The notes beneath the pieces are model-generated. The model had not been told where the DNA came from. It saw nothing but the letters and a program-made list of their open reading frames with translations, and made no database searches. The position numbers were made by a program, and so were the translations under genes. Shown here piece by piece: positions 1 through 7,959 of a DNA stretch of 31,854 nt; positions within the stretch are counted from its first letter, which is position 1, and the number at the start of each line of letters is the position of its first letter. Source of the stretch: Leyella stercorea (GTDB lineage Bacteria; Bacteroidota; Bacteroidia; Bacteroidales; Bacteroidaceae); the NCBI RefSeq assembly GCF_021531655.1, contig NZ_JADYUF010000042.1, positions 1 through 31,854 of the forward strand, in the 5' to 3' direction.

Positions 1-206
1 ATCTTTTTTCAGACTCACCGCATAGCGCAGCATGTCTTTCGGGGAATACTGCATATATGCCCATGCCGCCTCTCTGGAACAAAGGCGGTCTCCGGCAAAG
101 CAATTCACACGCGGATGGGAAAGATACTCCAACAACCCTTCGGCATCCTTCTGTTTGAAATTTCGAATGATAATTCGTTCGGTTTCGATATATATTTCCT
201 TGTAAT
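1..206 (+). repeat. Direct repeat copy 1 (GNAT 5' region), left flank of resistance island
   Basis: These 206 bases align without gaps to 10926-11131 with 8 mismatches by my count (about 96% identity). The similarity stops abruptly after the shared sequence ccttgtaat: rteA sequence follows here and wecA-like sequence follows in the other copy. The left limit is the window edge, so the true repeat may be longer. The same orientation in both copies makes them substrates for homologous excision or amplification of the 10.9 kb between them. Confidence 0.9.
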
Positions 207-495
207 CCTTGAAACGGCAGAGCATACTGTCCATTGCCATACGCCGTGCATGGTAATGCTCGATATCTTTATCGTTCCATTCCAGTATTGTTTCACCCAA
301 TAGAGAAAATTTTATCATTTGAATATTGATATTGTTTATTTCTTTTCGGAGCTCGTCTATTTTTTTATTGCCAAGTTCTAATGCTTCTATCTCCTGCCAT
401 TCATAGAGGCTATTATATGCCATACATCCGATAAGAATGGAGATAAGTATATATCCCAACTGTATTGCCTTATAGAAATTTCCTGACCGCTCCAT
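1..495 (-). CDS. RteA N-terminus fused in frame to a GNAT acetyltransferase (partial, runs off window)
   Basis: The reading frame opens at the ATG sharing its A with the tetQ stop codon (TAATG), and stays open for 165 codons to the window edge. Residues 1 to about 96 match my memory of the N terminus of RteA, the sensor kinase of the tetQ-rteA-rteB operon of CTnDOT-type elements: one membrane segment near residues 10-27, then a polar sensor region. From about residue 97 (YKEIYIETERIII) the protein becomes a GNAT N-acetyltransferase N terminus that recurs near 10.9-11.1 kb. The kinase domains of RteA are therefore missing here. The product would be co-translated with TetQ and so tetracycline-inducible. 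Whether the GNAT part folds behind a membrane anchor is unknown. The start and fusion are seen directly; the RteA identity is by recognition. Confidence 0.75.
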   Translation of the reverse strand, partial: MERSGNFYKAIQLGYILISILIGCMAYNSLYEWQEIEALELGNKKIDELRKEINNINIQMIKFSLLGETILEWNDKDIEHYHARRMAMDSMLCRFKDYKEIYIETERIIIRNFKQKDAEGLLEYLSHPRVNCFAGDRLCSREAAWAYMQYSPKDMLRYAVSLKKD

Positions 496-2468
496 TATTT
501 TGATGACATTGATTTTTGGAACATGAATAAAAGTTTATCTTTTTCGTTCATGCGGATATTATCAGAATAATCGCCTTTTGTTATTTGATACCCACATGGC
601 TTAACCATAAAAATGCCTAAGCCCTTAGTGTACGAACTTACTTCTGAGGCATAGTCTTTACTTGTATTTAATGGAACTTTCCCTTTAATATGACACCACT
701 CATTATTACAACTGATGTCTTCAATCTCAGACATCAGTTTTTGCAAATCTGTAATAGCTTTGGAACTCGCTACTTGGGGTATCTGCAACTCAAAACAGAG
801 CATCGGTTCGAGAATGTCCACACCTGACTGTTGCAAAGCCAGCCTGAAGACATAAGGGGTCAGCTGTCTGAAATCAGCAGGTGTACTTACCGGGCTATAA
901 TACTCGGCTTGAGTAAAAGTTACTTTCAGATCTGTCACTTCCCATCCATGTAAACCAGATTGGCAAGACATACGAATCCCTTCAAAAACGGCATTTTGAA
1001 AAGAATGGTTCAGATAACCATAGGAGATGTCACTTTCGATTTGCAACCCTGCCCCTAACGGTAAGGGTTCAAGAGTCAGCCCTATTGTGGCCCAGTAAGG
1101 GTTGGGTGGTACTTCGATCTGAATAATCTTATTGACCTTTTTTATAGGTCGTTCTTTGTAGATAGTCTTGATCTCATCAAAATGGACCTTTACGGAAAAT
1201 CGTTCTTCCAGCAATGTCTGTATGATTTCCTTTTGGGTCAAACCATATAACGAGATTTCCAATTCATCACTATATGAGTTTATGGAAAAGGACAAAGACG
1301 GGTCTTCAATCCACAATGTATTCAGAGCGGATATCACCTTGCTTCTCTCTTCGGGCTTATTTGGCCGGACGGAGGATTTGAGAGCGGGATGCTGATGAGA
1401 TAATCCTTGAATCAAACAAGGTTTAGCACCTAAATAATCTCCGATTCGAAAATCTTCTATATCTTCTACAATCGCGATATCATTGGCACCCACTTCATCA
1501 ACATTTATCTCTCTGCCCTGATAAATAGTCTTTAGATTTTTAATCTTGATGAATTTTTCCGAATCGTTGATTCTTACAACGTCTCGATGTCTCAGACTTC
1601 CGTCAATTATTTTAAGAAAACTTCTTTTATGCCCTTTGGGGTCATGCTCTATCTTATAGAGATAAGCTGAAAGTCTGTTTGAGACTGATGCCGGAGGAAG
1701 TATAAAAGAAGAAATGGCGTCCAACAACTCATTGATACCGATATTGAACATTGCTGATCCATGTAGCACCGGATAGACTTTGGCTTTTGCCACAAGAGCG
1801 ATTATCGTATTCCAATAATCAGCCGGTGAAATTTCGCTATCCGCCAAATATCGTTCTAATATATCGTCGTCATGGTTGCATACAAATTCTTTGTATTCTT
1901 CCTTTATATATGTTTGGGAGCAAACCGGATAAACCGATCCATCGACAACAGTTTGCATAAACAGGACATCTTGCGACAGATTTGTTTTTATATCCATATA
2001 CAAACGCTCCAAATTCACACCGGCACGGTCAATCTTATTGATAAATATAATTGTCGGGATTTGCAGCTTTTGTAAAGTACTGAACAGCAACTTTGTCTGC
2101 GCTTGTATGCCTTCCTTTGCGGATAAGATGAGGACTGCTCCATCAAGCATTTTGAATGTCCGCTCCACTTCCGCAATAAAATCCATGTGTCCCGGAGTGT
2201 CAATGATATTGCATTTCACTCCATTCCAGATAATAGATGTCGTAGAAGCCCGGACAGTAATTCCTCTACGTTTCTCTATATCCATAGAGTCCGTTATGGT
2301 GTCACCATTATCCACACGGCCGCACTTTTCCGTTGCTCCACTGGCAAACAGCAGATTCTCGGTTACGGAAGTTTTTCCTGCATCAATGTGAGCAAGAATT
2401 CCTAAATTTATAATATTCATTTGGATTAAGCAATAATATACTACAGTAGATGCATTGTCGAAACGCAC
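495..2468 (-). CDS. tetQ: TetQ, tetracycline-resistance ribosomal protection protein
   Basis: A translation-factor GTPase related to EF-G that removes tetracycline from the ribosome in the cytoplasm. The 657-aa sequence matches TetQ nearly end to end as I know it. GTPase motifs are clear: AHIDAGKT (G1, about residues 25-32), DTPGH (G3) and NKID (G4), followed by the EF-G-like C-terminal domains. The start used is GTG at 2468, about 9 bases after a GAGGAGG ribosome-binding site (plus-strand 2478-2484). The ATG 16 codons downstream (MNIINLG) gives the commonly annotated 641-aa form. Upstream lie a 3-codon leader and a hairpin that hides the ribosome-binding site, consistent with tetracycline-inducible translation. 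The stop codon overlaps the rteA start. The gene looks intact. Confidence 0.97.
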   Translation of the reverse strand: MRFDNASTVVYYCLIQMNIINLGILAHIDAGKTSVTENLLFASGATEKCGRVDNGDTITDSMDIEKRRGITVRASTTSIIWNGVKCNIIDTPGHMDFIAEVERTFKMLDGAVLILSAKEGIQAQTKLLFSTLQKLQIPTIIFINKIDRAGVNLERLYMDIKTNLSQDVLFMQTVVDGSVYPVCSQTYIKEEYKEFVCNHDDDILERYLADSEISPADYWNTIIALVAKAKVYPVLHGSAMFNIGINELLDAISSFILPPASVSNRLSAYLYKIEHDPKGHKRSFLKIIDGSLRHRDVVRINDSEKFIKIKNLKTIYQGREINVDEVGANDIAIVEDIEDFRIGDYLGAKPCLIQGLSHQHPALKSSVRPNKPEERSKVISALNTLWIEDPSLSFSINSYSDELEISLYGLTQKEIIQTLLEERFSVKVHFDEIKTIYKERPIKKVNKIIQIEVPPNPYWATIGLTLEPLPLGAGLQIESDISYGYLNHSFQNAVFEGIRMSCQSGLHGWEVTDLKVTFTQAEYYSPVSTPADFRQLTPYVFRLALQQSGVDILEPMLCFELQIPQVASSKAITDLQKLMSEIEDISCNNEWCHIKGKVPLNTSKDYASEVSSYTKGLGIFMVKPCGYQITKGDYSDNIRMNEKDKLLFMFQKSMSSK

Positions 2469-2471
2469 CTT

Positions 2472-2523
2472 TTAATACCTCCTCGTAGCATATGAGAACT
2501 ACAGGATTACTAACTCGTATTAA
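2472..2523 (-). promoter_or_regulatory. tetQ translational attenuator hairpin
   Basis: On the minus strand TTAATAC (complement of 2517-2523) pairs with GTATTAA (complement of 2472-2478). The loop includes GAGGAGG, the tetQ ribosome-binding site, and ends just before the GTG start. This fits the published view that tetQ is controlled by translational attenuation through a short leader peptide. Pairing is by eye, not by energy calculation. Confidence 0.7.
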
Positions 2524-2534
2524 TATGTATATTA

Positions 2535-2546
2535 TTACTGCCGCAT
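2535..2546 (-). CDS. 3-codon tetQ leader peptide (M-R-Q)
   Basis: ATG CGG CAG TAA lies between the tetQ promoter and the hairpin covering the tetQ ribosome-binding site. A three-residue leader peptide has been described for tetQ control. Position and length agree; I cannot confirm expression from sequence. Confidence 0.65.
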   Translation of the reverse strand: MRQ

Positions 2547-2554
2547 AACGATTA

Positions 2555-2586
2555 CAAAATTACACAAAAAAAATATATCTAACAAA
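2555..2586 (-). promoter_or_regulatory. tetQ promoter, Bacteroides type
   Basis: On the minus strand TTTG (complement of 2583-2586) is followed after exactly 20 bases by TAATTTTG (complement of 2555-2562). This is a perfect match to the Bacteroides -33 TTTG and -7 TAnnTTTG consensus. It reads into the 3-codon leader and tetQ. The IS1380-like element begins about 65 bases upstream and has not damaged it. Confidence 0.85.
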
Positions 2587-2650
2587 AGTGGGAGGATTTT
2601 TTAACTTTCCTTAATTCCGCAACACTATAATTTAACTTTATTTATAAGTT

Positions 2651-2675
2651 CCTGAGCAACAAAAAGTTGCCCAGG
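2651..2675 (+). repeat. Left-end hairpin of the IS1380-like element
   Basis: CCTGAGCAAC, a 5-base AAAAA loop, then GTTGCCCAGG: 9 of 10 positions pair. It lies about 70 bases before the transposase start and could block outside transcription entering the element or form part of its terminal repeat. Confidence 0.6.
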
Positions 2676-2745
2676 ATTTTGCCATGTCAGATTTTTCACT
2701 TATCTTAGTGTTGCAATTCAAAACAAGCGTAAATCGTAACAAGAC

Positions 2746-4035
2746 ATGGCAAAGGTACAAATAAAATCTGAAAAACTCACACCTTTTGGAGGAATTTTTT
2801 CAATCATGGAGCAATTTGACTCCATGCTTTCACCTATTATCGACCAGACACTTGGTCAGAGATGCCGCAGTATCATCGGATACCAGTACAGCGAAATTAT
2901 TCGTTCTCTGATGAGCGTATACTTCTGTGGCGGTTCATGCGTGGAGGATGTAACATCGCATCTGATGCGTCATCTCTCGTATCATCCGACCTTGCGCACA
3001 TGCAGCTCTGATACCATCCTCAGAGCCATCAAGGAACTGACACAGGAAAACATCTCATATACTTCCGATAAGGGCAAGACCTATGATTTCAATACGGCAG
3101 ACAAGCTCAACGCCTTGCTTATAAAAGCCTTGGTTTCCACTGGTGAACTGAATGAGGTGGAAACCTACGATGTTGATTTCGACCATCAGTTCCTTGAAAC
3201 AGAGAAGTATGATGCAAAACCGACATACAAGAAGTTCCTCGGCTACAGACCTGGCGTATATGTCATCGGTGACATGATTGTCTATGTCGAGAACAGCGAT
3301 GGCAACACAAATGTGCGCTTTTATCAGGCTGAGACCCACAAGAGATTCTTTGCCCTACTGGAAGCCAACAGCATCCGTGTGAATCGCTTCAGAGCCGACT
3401 GTGGTTCGTGCTCGAAGGAAATTGTCAGTGAGATAGAGAAGCATTGCACGCACTTCTACATCCGCGCCAACAGATGCAGTTCGCTCTACGATGACTTGTT
3501 TTCACTGAGGGGATGGAAGACGGAGGAAATCAACGGCATCCAGTTTGAACTCAATTCCATTCTTGTTGAGAAATGGGAAGGCAAGTGCTATCGTCTTGTC
3601 ATTCAGAGACAAAAGCGCATGGATGGAGAGCTTGACTTGTGGGAAGGTGAATACACCTACAGATGCATTCTTACCAACGATTATGACTCATCAACAAGAG
3701 ACATCGTCGAATTTTACAACAAGCGTGGGGGCAAAGAGCGTATATTCGATGATATGAACAACGGATTCGGTTGGAGCAGGCTCCCCAAGTCATTCATGGC
3801 GGAGAATACTGTCTTTCTTCTGCTTACTGCATTGATACACAATTTCTACAAGACCATCATGAGCAGGCTTGACACCAAGGCTTTTGGGCTCAAGAAAACG
3901 AGTCGCATAAAGGCTTTTGTCTTCAGTTTCATCTCCGTACCTGCCAAGTGGATCATGACAGCAAGGCAATACGTGCTGAATATCTATACAGAAAACCAGG
4001 CTTATGCAAGACCTTTCAAAACTGGATTCGGATAA
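2746..4035 (+). CDS. IS1380-family transposase
   Basis: A 429-aa DDE transposase of the IS1380 family, similar in length and composition to those of Bacteroides elements such as IS942 and the IS612-615 group. Supporting sequence includes the N-terminal block around SIIGYQYSEIIRSLMSVYF, the central Asp-rich strand VETYDVDFDHQFLETEKYDAKPTYKK (first catalytic Asp), RADCGSCSKE (second Asp region), and the C-terminal KERIFDDMNNGFGWSRLP block holding the catalytic Glu. It starts at ATG 2746 and appears full length. It transposes its own element and reads away from tetQ. IS1380-type elements in Bacteroides often activate neighbouring resistance genes, but here the tetQ promoter is separate. Confidence 0.9.
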   Translation: MAKVQIKSEKLTPFGGIFSIMEQFDSMLSPIIDQTLGQRCRSIIGYQYSEIIRSLMSVYFCGGSCVEDVTSHLMRHLSYHPTLRTCSSDTILRAIKELTQENISYTSDKGKTYDFNTADKLNALLIKALVSTGELNEVETYDVDFDHQFLETEKYDAKPTYKKFLGYRPGVYVIGDMIVYVENSDGNTNVRFYQAETHKRFFALLEANSIRVNRFRADCGSCSKEIVSEIEKHCTHFYIRANRCSSLYDDLFSLRGWKTEEINGIQFELNSILVEKWEGKCYRLVIQRQKRMDGELDLWEGEYTYRCILTNDYDSSTRDIVEFYNKRGGKERIFDDMNNGFGWSRLPKSFMAENTVFLLLTALIHNFYKTIMSRLDTKAFGLKKTSRIKAFVFSFISVPAKWIMTARQYVLNIYTENQAYARPFKTGFG

Positions 4036-4134
4036 AGTCCGTTCCTTATGGTTTTAATCTGCGTATTGCCTCAAGTCGCATTGTGGGGTAAGGGGAAGGT
4101 GTTCACAAATCGGACAAAATTCACGCTCATACTA

Positions 4135-5073
4135 TCATGATGCATAGTGTTCAAGCTCTTTACTGCAATTGAGATTGCCATTGAGATTACTTGCGGATTT
4201 GAGGTTTAAATCTAAAAATGTCAAATTTGTATTATTTATTAAAGCTAACGTGGAATATGTTATAATTTCACTTATGCATTGAGTTAGATTAAATTCAATA
4301 TACTGATTGGAAGAAGCCATAACATTTCCACTGCAGACAATAGAATTATCAGAGATGTCAATTTTTTTACCTATTAAGCGCAAAAAATCAATCATATCAT
4401 AGACATCCGTTTTTAAATATGGATTTTTTATGATAAATTTTTGTTTGTTAACAGATAAAAGTAATGCCGTTTTAGTGGCCCCTCCTACAAGCGGTCCACT
4501 CAAATCTTCGCTAGAGTATGAAAAATTTTTTATATCTAACTCGGTTATATCGCTATTGTCACCAAAATTACCTATTATTCTATTAGATTCTATACTTATT
4601 TTGTGATTAAAACATTCAATCACTGAAGCAATATGAGAAAATGGTCTATTATGTGAATCTATCGAATCACCAATTTGACAACCTCCAGAACCATAATATT
4701 CAAATTTTCCTAATGCAATTAATAGCGCCGGGCACAAATACATAGAACCATGAATACACTTTCCTAAAAAGAAAGGAATGTTGGCATTACATATGGTACT
4801 TGCGTCAATAAACAAACGTTTGTTATATATTTTTGCAGTACCACCTAGTTCATTTATTATTGCGATAAAAACATATGTATCACTTACTATAGGTGGATTA
4901 ACAATAACAGTCTTCATTTTGAGTGCAATAGTTAATGCTATTATTTGAACCATTGAATGTTTGTATCCATCCAAACTTAAGGAGGCATTAACTGGACTAT
5001 TTTTGCTCACACTTATATTAATATTTTTATTTTCTCCTTTAAACAAAAAATCGGATAAACATTTATATTCCAT
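4135..5073 (-). pseudogene. 3'-truncated MurA/EPSP-synthase-like enolpyruvyl transferase
   Basis: The 312-aa frame follows the MurA fold order: the N-terminal block DGYKHSMVQIIALTIAL with the equivalent of MurA Lys22, the loop GGCQIGDSIDSH with a cysteine equivalent to Cys115 (the fosfomycin target in MurA), and the second-domain block GPLVGGATKTALLLSV. MurA proteins are about 420 aa; this one stops where MurA would be near residue 300, next to the IS1380-like element, so the last part is missing. Residues usually conserved in MurA differ (Asn23 position is His, the Arg120 position is lost), so even the ancestor may have used another substrate, as do the enolpyruvyl transferases of nucleoside-antibiotic pathways. 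It is AT-rich, with an AAGGA ribosome-binding site. Probably inactive now. Confidence 0.6.
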
Positions 5074-5210
5074 AATAGATTCCTTGTAACTCTAATTGTT
5101 GATAGACAAAAAAACAGATCGCCTATGCATCACAAACAAAATACGGTTAATTTAGTGTTTTGTTTTGTAATTAATTTTGTCTCTGTCCGAGATAAGTGTT
5201 GGTATGCATA

Positions 5211-5510
5211 ACTGACCTGTTTATTCATTTTCTATGAATGCCCTGGGTAAACGAAAAGGAACAAGGTATATTTCATCCTTGTTCCTATCGGTCAGTATGT
5301 GCTATTCAGTTCAACAAATTGGAATTGGTAATATATAAGCGAGGGTTTAACAGCCTTCGCTTTTCTTATATGATGAAAGGGACCGGTCTGACGGAATTTG
5401 GAATTGGGACACCACGCCCGCAGTTAAATGTGTCAGCCACCCTTCATCATTCTGCGTTCGATTTAGCTAGTTGGGACAGAATCCTGCTCCCGTTTTACGC
5501 ACCAATCTGA
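5211..5510 (+). ncRNA. Probable IS110 bridge RNA region
   Basis: This non-coding stretch lies between the left end and the transposase, where IS110-group elements encode the bridge RNA that pairs with target and donor DNA. Stems visible by eye: ACTGACC/GGTCAGT (5211-5217 with 5290-5296) enclosing the perfect GGAACAAGG/CCTTGTTCC hairpin; ATATAAG/CTTATAT enclosing a CGAGGG/CCTTCG stem near 5333-5369; TGATGAA/TTCATCA around a GTCTGAC/GTCAG(C) stem and large internal loop; and ATTCTG/CAGAAT around 5450-5481 enclosing the donor-like sequence TTTAGCTAG. A target loop could not be matched convincingly to the flanks. The small ORF in this interval (5238-5510) is judged non-coding. Confidence 0.55.
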
Positions 5511-5563
5511 ATGAATTTTGAAGCGCTGGAACCGATCAATATCATTCAAAAAGGAGGATCACC

Positions 5564-6757
5564 ATGATTGCTGTTGGAATCGATGTTTCTAAATCCAAGA
5601 GCACCGTTGCCATTCTGGATTCCTGTGGAACCGTCCTGGCAACTCCATTCAACATGGCACATACTCAACCTGAAATGAATGCCCTCGTTTCCCGGTTAAA
5701 GGCATTTGACGAGCCTGTAACCATTTTGTTGGAGTATACCGGACACTACCATTATCCTGTTCTGAAAAAGCTTCAGGAAGAAGGCTTTCCGGTGTGCGTT
5801 GTCAATCCGTACCAGATGAAGAAGTACGGCGATGTTGAGATTCGTAAAGCAAAAACAGATAAGAAGGACGCTCTTCGTATAGCCACTTTTGCTCTGGAGA
5901 AGTCTTACAAGCTTGTTCCCTACAGTTCTATGGAACAGAAATACGAGGATCTTAAATTCCTGTCCAGGCAGTACCAGCAGCGGATTTCTTTTGTTTCCAC
6001 TCTCAAGGTGCAGCTTATTAACATGCTGGACCAGACCATGCCCGGTATTACGAAAATTCTGGCACTAAAAAGCCGAGATCCGGAAAAATGTGCCTTACTG
6101 CTCTTTATTAAGCGGTATAAGTCTTTTGACGAGATTCAGCGCATTGGCAAAACTCGATTTCTCTCTACTTACGCAACACTTATGAAGAAAACACCGGACA
6201 GATACGCCCCAAAGAAGGGATTGGAAATCTACGAGCTGGCCCGGGACAGTATTACTACCCGCGGAGAAGATCCTTACATTTGGTCGGCCCAGGATCAGTG
6301 CGTCGGTCTGTTGGCAACCGCTCAGAATGCAGCGGATGAAATCATTACGCAGATGCAGAACATTGCGGAAACCATCCCTGAATACACGGTGCTTCGCGCA
6401 ATGAACGGTGTCGGCGACCGACTAGGGCCTGTTATCCTGGCTGAGATTGGAGATATACGACGCTTTCATAGTGGCAAGGCTCTGAACTCTTTTGCAGGCA
6501 ACGATGCACCGCCATACCAGTCTGGACAGTTTGAGAGCAGAAACCGCCATATCTCCAAACGTGGCAGTTCTTCTCTCCGGAAAGCTTGTTTTGAGGTCAT
6601 GCAGGCCCTTAAACTGACAAAACCTCAGGACGATCCCGTATACCAATTCATTCTCAAAAAAGAACAGGAAGGAAAGCCCTACAACGTCGCCAAGATGGCT
6701 GGTGTAAACAAGTTCCTCCGAATCTACTACGCAAGAGCGATGGAACTCTACCGGTAG
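5564..6757 (+). CDS. IS110-family DEDD transposase (bridge-RNA-guided recombinase)
   Basis: A 397-aa IS110-family recombinase. The N-terminal RuvC-like domain shows the acidic series: GIDVSK (Asp, residue 6), LLEYTGHY (Glu, about 60) and KTDKKDALRIA (two Asp, about 100). The C-terminal Tnp20 domain has RAMNGVGDRLGPVILAEIGD followed by SRNRHISKRGSSSLRKA, the serine-rich block holding the catalytic serine of the family. Start ATG 5564 follows an AAGGAGG ribosome-binding site 8 bases upstream, a Firmicute-style signal unusual for Bacteroides genes. Base composition also differs from the AT-rich genes on either side. It appears intact, so the element could still be active. Confidence 0.93.
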   Translation: MIAVGIDVSKSKSTVAILDSCGTVLATPFNMAHTQPEMNALVSRLKAFDEPVTILLEYTGHYHYPVLKKLQEEGFPVCVVNPYQMKKYGDVEIRKAKTDKKDALRIATFALEKSYKLVPYSSMEQKYEDLKFLSRQYQQRISFVSTLKVQLINMLDQTMPGITKILALKSRDPEKCALLLFIKRYKSFDEIQRIGKTRFLSTYATLMKKTPDRYAPKKGLEIYELARDSITTRGEDPYIWSAQDQCVGLLATAQNAADEIITQMQNIAETIPEYTVLRAMNGVGDRLGPVILAEIGDIRRFHSGKALNSFAGNDAPPYQSGQFESRNRHISKRGSSSLRKACFEVMQALKLTKPQDDPVYQFILKKEQEGKPYNVAKMAGVNKFLRIYYARAMELYR

Positions 6758-6902
6758 ATCTCTTTCATTATACACGAATTTTTTAAGCCCGCAATCTGGT
6801 GGGTTAACTTTCTGCGCCCTTTTTCAGGAACAGTAGCACGAAATTTAGACTTGACAAACATTAGCTAGATTTGTTGCTCCGTCAAACTGAAAGTTTCAAG
6901 CG

Positions 6903-7733
6903 TTATAGACTTCCCACAAATATCTCTGCATCAATCGTCAAAGTTTTTAGCTTTTTGAAATCAATCTCAGTTTTATCTACATGGAAGAGCAGTGGGGTCA
7001 TGTCTGCAAAAATTTTAATATCCTCTAACGGCATTTCATATGATTCTGAAACTCTTTTTTGGTAAATAACAGAATACTGCTTCTTGAATAAGTTAATCAC
7101 ATTCTCATTGGAATACTCTTGATTTTTCAAATGTTCTTTTGCAATGTTTCTGAACTCCATCAGATGTTTATTCCCAGGAATAACCTTTACAATATAGCCG
7201 CTATCCGTCAGAACTCTATTGAACTCCAAATAATTAGCTGGTGTAAATATGTCCAGTATACAGTCTACTGAGTGGTCTCTAATTGGCATATTTTCCAAAT
7301 CACCCACAAACCACTTTATAGACTTACTACCGTCTCTTTTTGAAGCAAGGGAAATGGCATCTTTTGAAATATCAAAAGCAACTATATCTGCTTGAAATAG
7401 TTCTTTGATTTTTCTAGAATAATATCCTTCACCACATCCGACATCAAGAATAGTTGTTATGTTTTCAAGCTTGCTCAATATATGTGTTATCTCCGTAAGA
7501 ATATGTGAATAGTATCCCTTTTCTAAAATATCCATTCTGCTTTCAAAAGAAGTTCTGCTATAATGCTTAGATTGCTTTTGATTTAATGCAAAATTCACAT
7601 ATCCTAATTTAGAAATATCGAAACAATGCTTATTACTACACAGCAAACTATTGCCTACCATCTTTAACTTTCGTTTACATATTGGACAACGAAAAAGCTT
7701 TTCGCTGTCATTAAATCTAATAATTTTATTCAT
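6903..7733 (-). CDS. RlmA-type 23S rRNA (guanine-N1)-methyltransferase, probable macrolide/tylosin resistance
   Basis: A SAM-dependent methyltransferase of the RlmA family, which methylates G745 or G748 in hairpin 35 of 23S rRNA at the peptide exit tunnel; the G748 enzymes (TlrB, RlmAII) lower tylosin binding. The N terminus has the zinc-binding pattern CPICKRKL...CSNKHCFD (four Cys). The SAM motif I is ILDVGCGEGYYS, followed by VAFDISKDAI. The start is set at ATG 7733 (MNKIIRF) because GGAGG lies 5 bases before it; the frame open upstream of that overlaps the regulatory leader. Length 276 aa is normal for the family. It is preceded by an 8-aa MRL leader and an attenuator, strong evidence that it is a drug-inducible resistance gene. 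Target base and phenotype are inferred. Confidence 0.82.
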   Translation of the reverse strand: MNKIIRFNDSEKLFRCPICKRKLKMVGNSLLCSNKHCFDISKLGYVNFALNQKQSKHYSRTSFESRMDILEKGYYSHILTEITHILSKLENITTILDVGCGEGYYSRKIKELFQADIVAFDISKDAISLASKRDGSKSIKWFVGDLENMPIRDHSVDCILDIFTPANYLEFNRVLTDSGYIVKVIPGNKHLMEFRNIAKEHLKNQEYSNENVINLFKKQYSVIYQKRVSESYEMPLEDIKIFADMTPLLFHVDKTEIDFKKLKTLTIDAEIFVGSL

Positions 7734-7734
7734 G

Positions 7735-7808
7735 ACATCCTCCATTATTACATTCTTGTCCGAAAGCGAGTTATGTAATACGGATGTACCGCAACACAAC
7801 TCGCGGTA
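7735..7808 (-). promoter_or_regulatory. Translational attenuator of the RlmA-like gene
   Basis: Read on the minus strand, four segments follow the leader stop. TACCGC/GCGGTA (complements of 7803-7808 and 7787-7792) form one hairpin. GCGAGTTGTG (7795-7804) can instead pair with CATAACTCGC (7766-7775). ACATCC plus GTATTACAT (7773-7787) pairs with the segment at 7735-7753 that contains the GGAGG ribosome-binding site. Alternative pairings that bury or free the binding site depending on leader occupancy are the standard logic of inducible erm-type genes. Pairing is by eye. Confidence 0.75.
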
Positions 7809-7835
7809 TTATCTTAATCTCATATATGCTGTCAT
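7809..7835 (-). CDS. 8-aa MRL macrolide-arrest leader peptide (MTAYMRLR)
   Basis: ATG to TAA encodes MTAYMRLR, preceded by a strong GAGGAGGTG ribosome-binding site. It is nearly the same as the MTASMRLR-type leader of mef(A)/msr(D) operons and shares the Met-Arg-Leu arrest motif with ErmD-class leaders. Ribosomes carrying a macrolide such as erythromycin stall at this motif and refold the downstream mRNA. The leader is too short for standard gene finders. Confidence 0.85.
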   Translation of the reverse strand: MTAYMRLR

Positions 7836-7879
7836 CTTATCACCTCCTCAAATTCAAGTTTGTATAACTATTTTATTGC

Positions 7880-7888
7880 ATTATAGCA
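7880..7888 (-). promoter_or_regulatory. Extended -10 promoter for leader and RlmA-like gene
   Basis: The minus strand reads TGCTATAAT, a consensus extended -10 (TGnTATAAT) of the sigma-70 type, 45 bases before the leader ATG. No good -35 is seen 17 bases upstream. This is a Firmicute/Proteobacterial style promoter rather than a Bacteroides TAnnTTTG one, pointing to foreign origin; function in Bacteroides is uncertain. Confidence 0.55.
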
Positions 7889-7959
7889 TACTTTGGTCTG
7901 CTTTTCCCACTCCAGAGAAAATTTCTTTGTCGATAATTATCCTACCTATAGGAATATTT

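Larger units (their letters stand above)
2651..4130 (+). mobile_element. IS1380-family insertion sequence (right end uncertain)
   Basis: The element carries a complete IS1380-family transposase. The left end is placed at an imperfect hairpin beginning CCTGAGCAAC, about 65 bases upstream of the tetQ promoter. I could not find a convincing inverted copy of that end on the right, nor a matching target duplication. The right limit is drawn where the truncated MurA-like gene ends and may be off by tens of bases. The element may have lost its right terminus in a rearrangement. Confidence 0.6.
5183..6866 (+). mobile_element. IS110-family insertion sequence
   Basis: The element holds one DEDD transposase, a long (about 380 b) structured left non-coding end and a short (about 110 b) right end, the normal layout of the IS110 group, which lacks terminal inverted repeats. 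Ends are inferred from a putative donor loop in the left non-coding RNA. TTTAGCTAG (5462-5470) shares TTAGCTAG with 6861-6868 at the right end, and GGGACAG (5473-5479) is complementary to CTGTCC at 5183-5188, giving CT cores at both ends. These boundaries are an inference and could shift by a few bases. Confidence 0.65.

Noticed and set aside
2038..2391. 117-aa plus-strand open frame opposite tetQ
   Set aside because: It is antisense to the strongly recognised tetQ and has no recognisable content; it is a coding shadow.
5238..5510. 90-aa open frame before the IS110 transposase
   Set aside because: It overlaps several strong stems in the expected bridge-RNA region and has no ribosome-binding site, so RNA is the better explanation.
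7734..7799. Upstream extension of the RlmA-like protein (MCCGTSVLHNSL...)
   Set aside because: It would translate through the attenuator; the internal ATG at 7733 has a well-placed GGAGG and matches the family N terminus.
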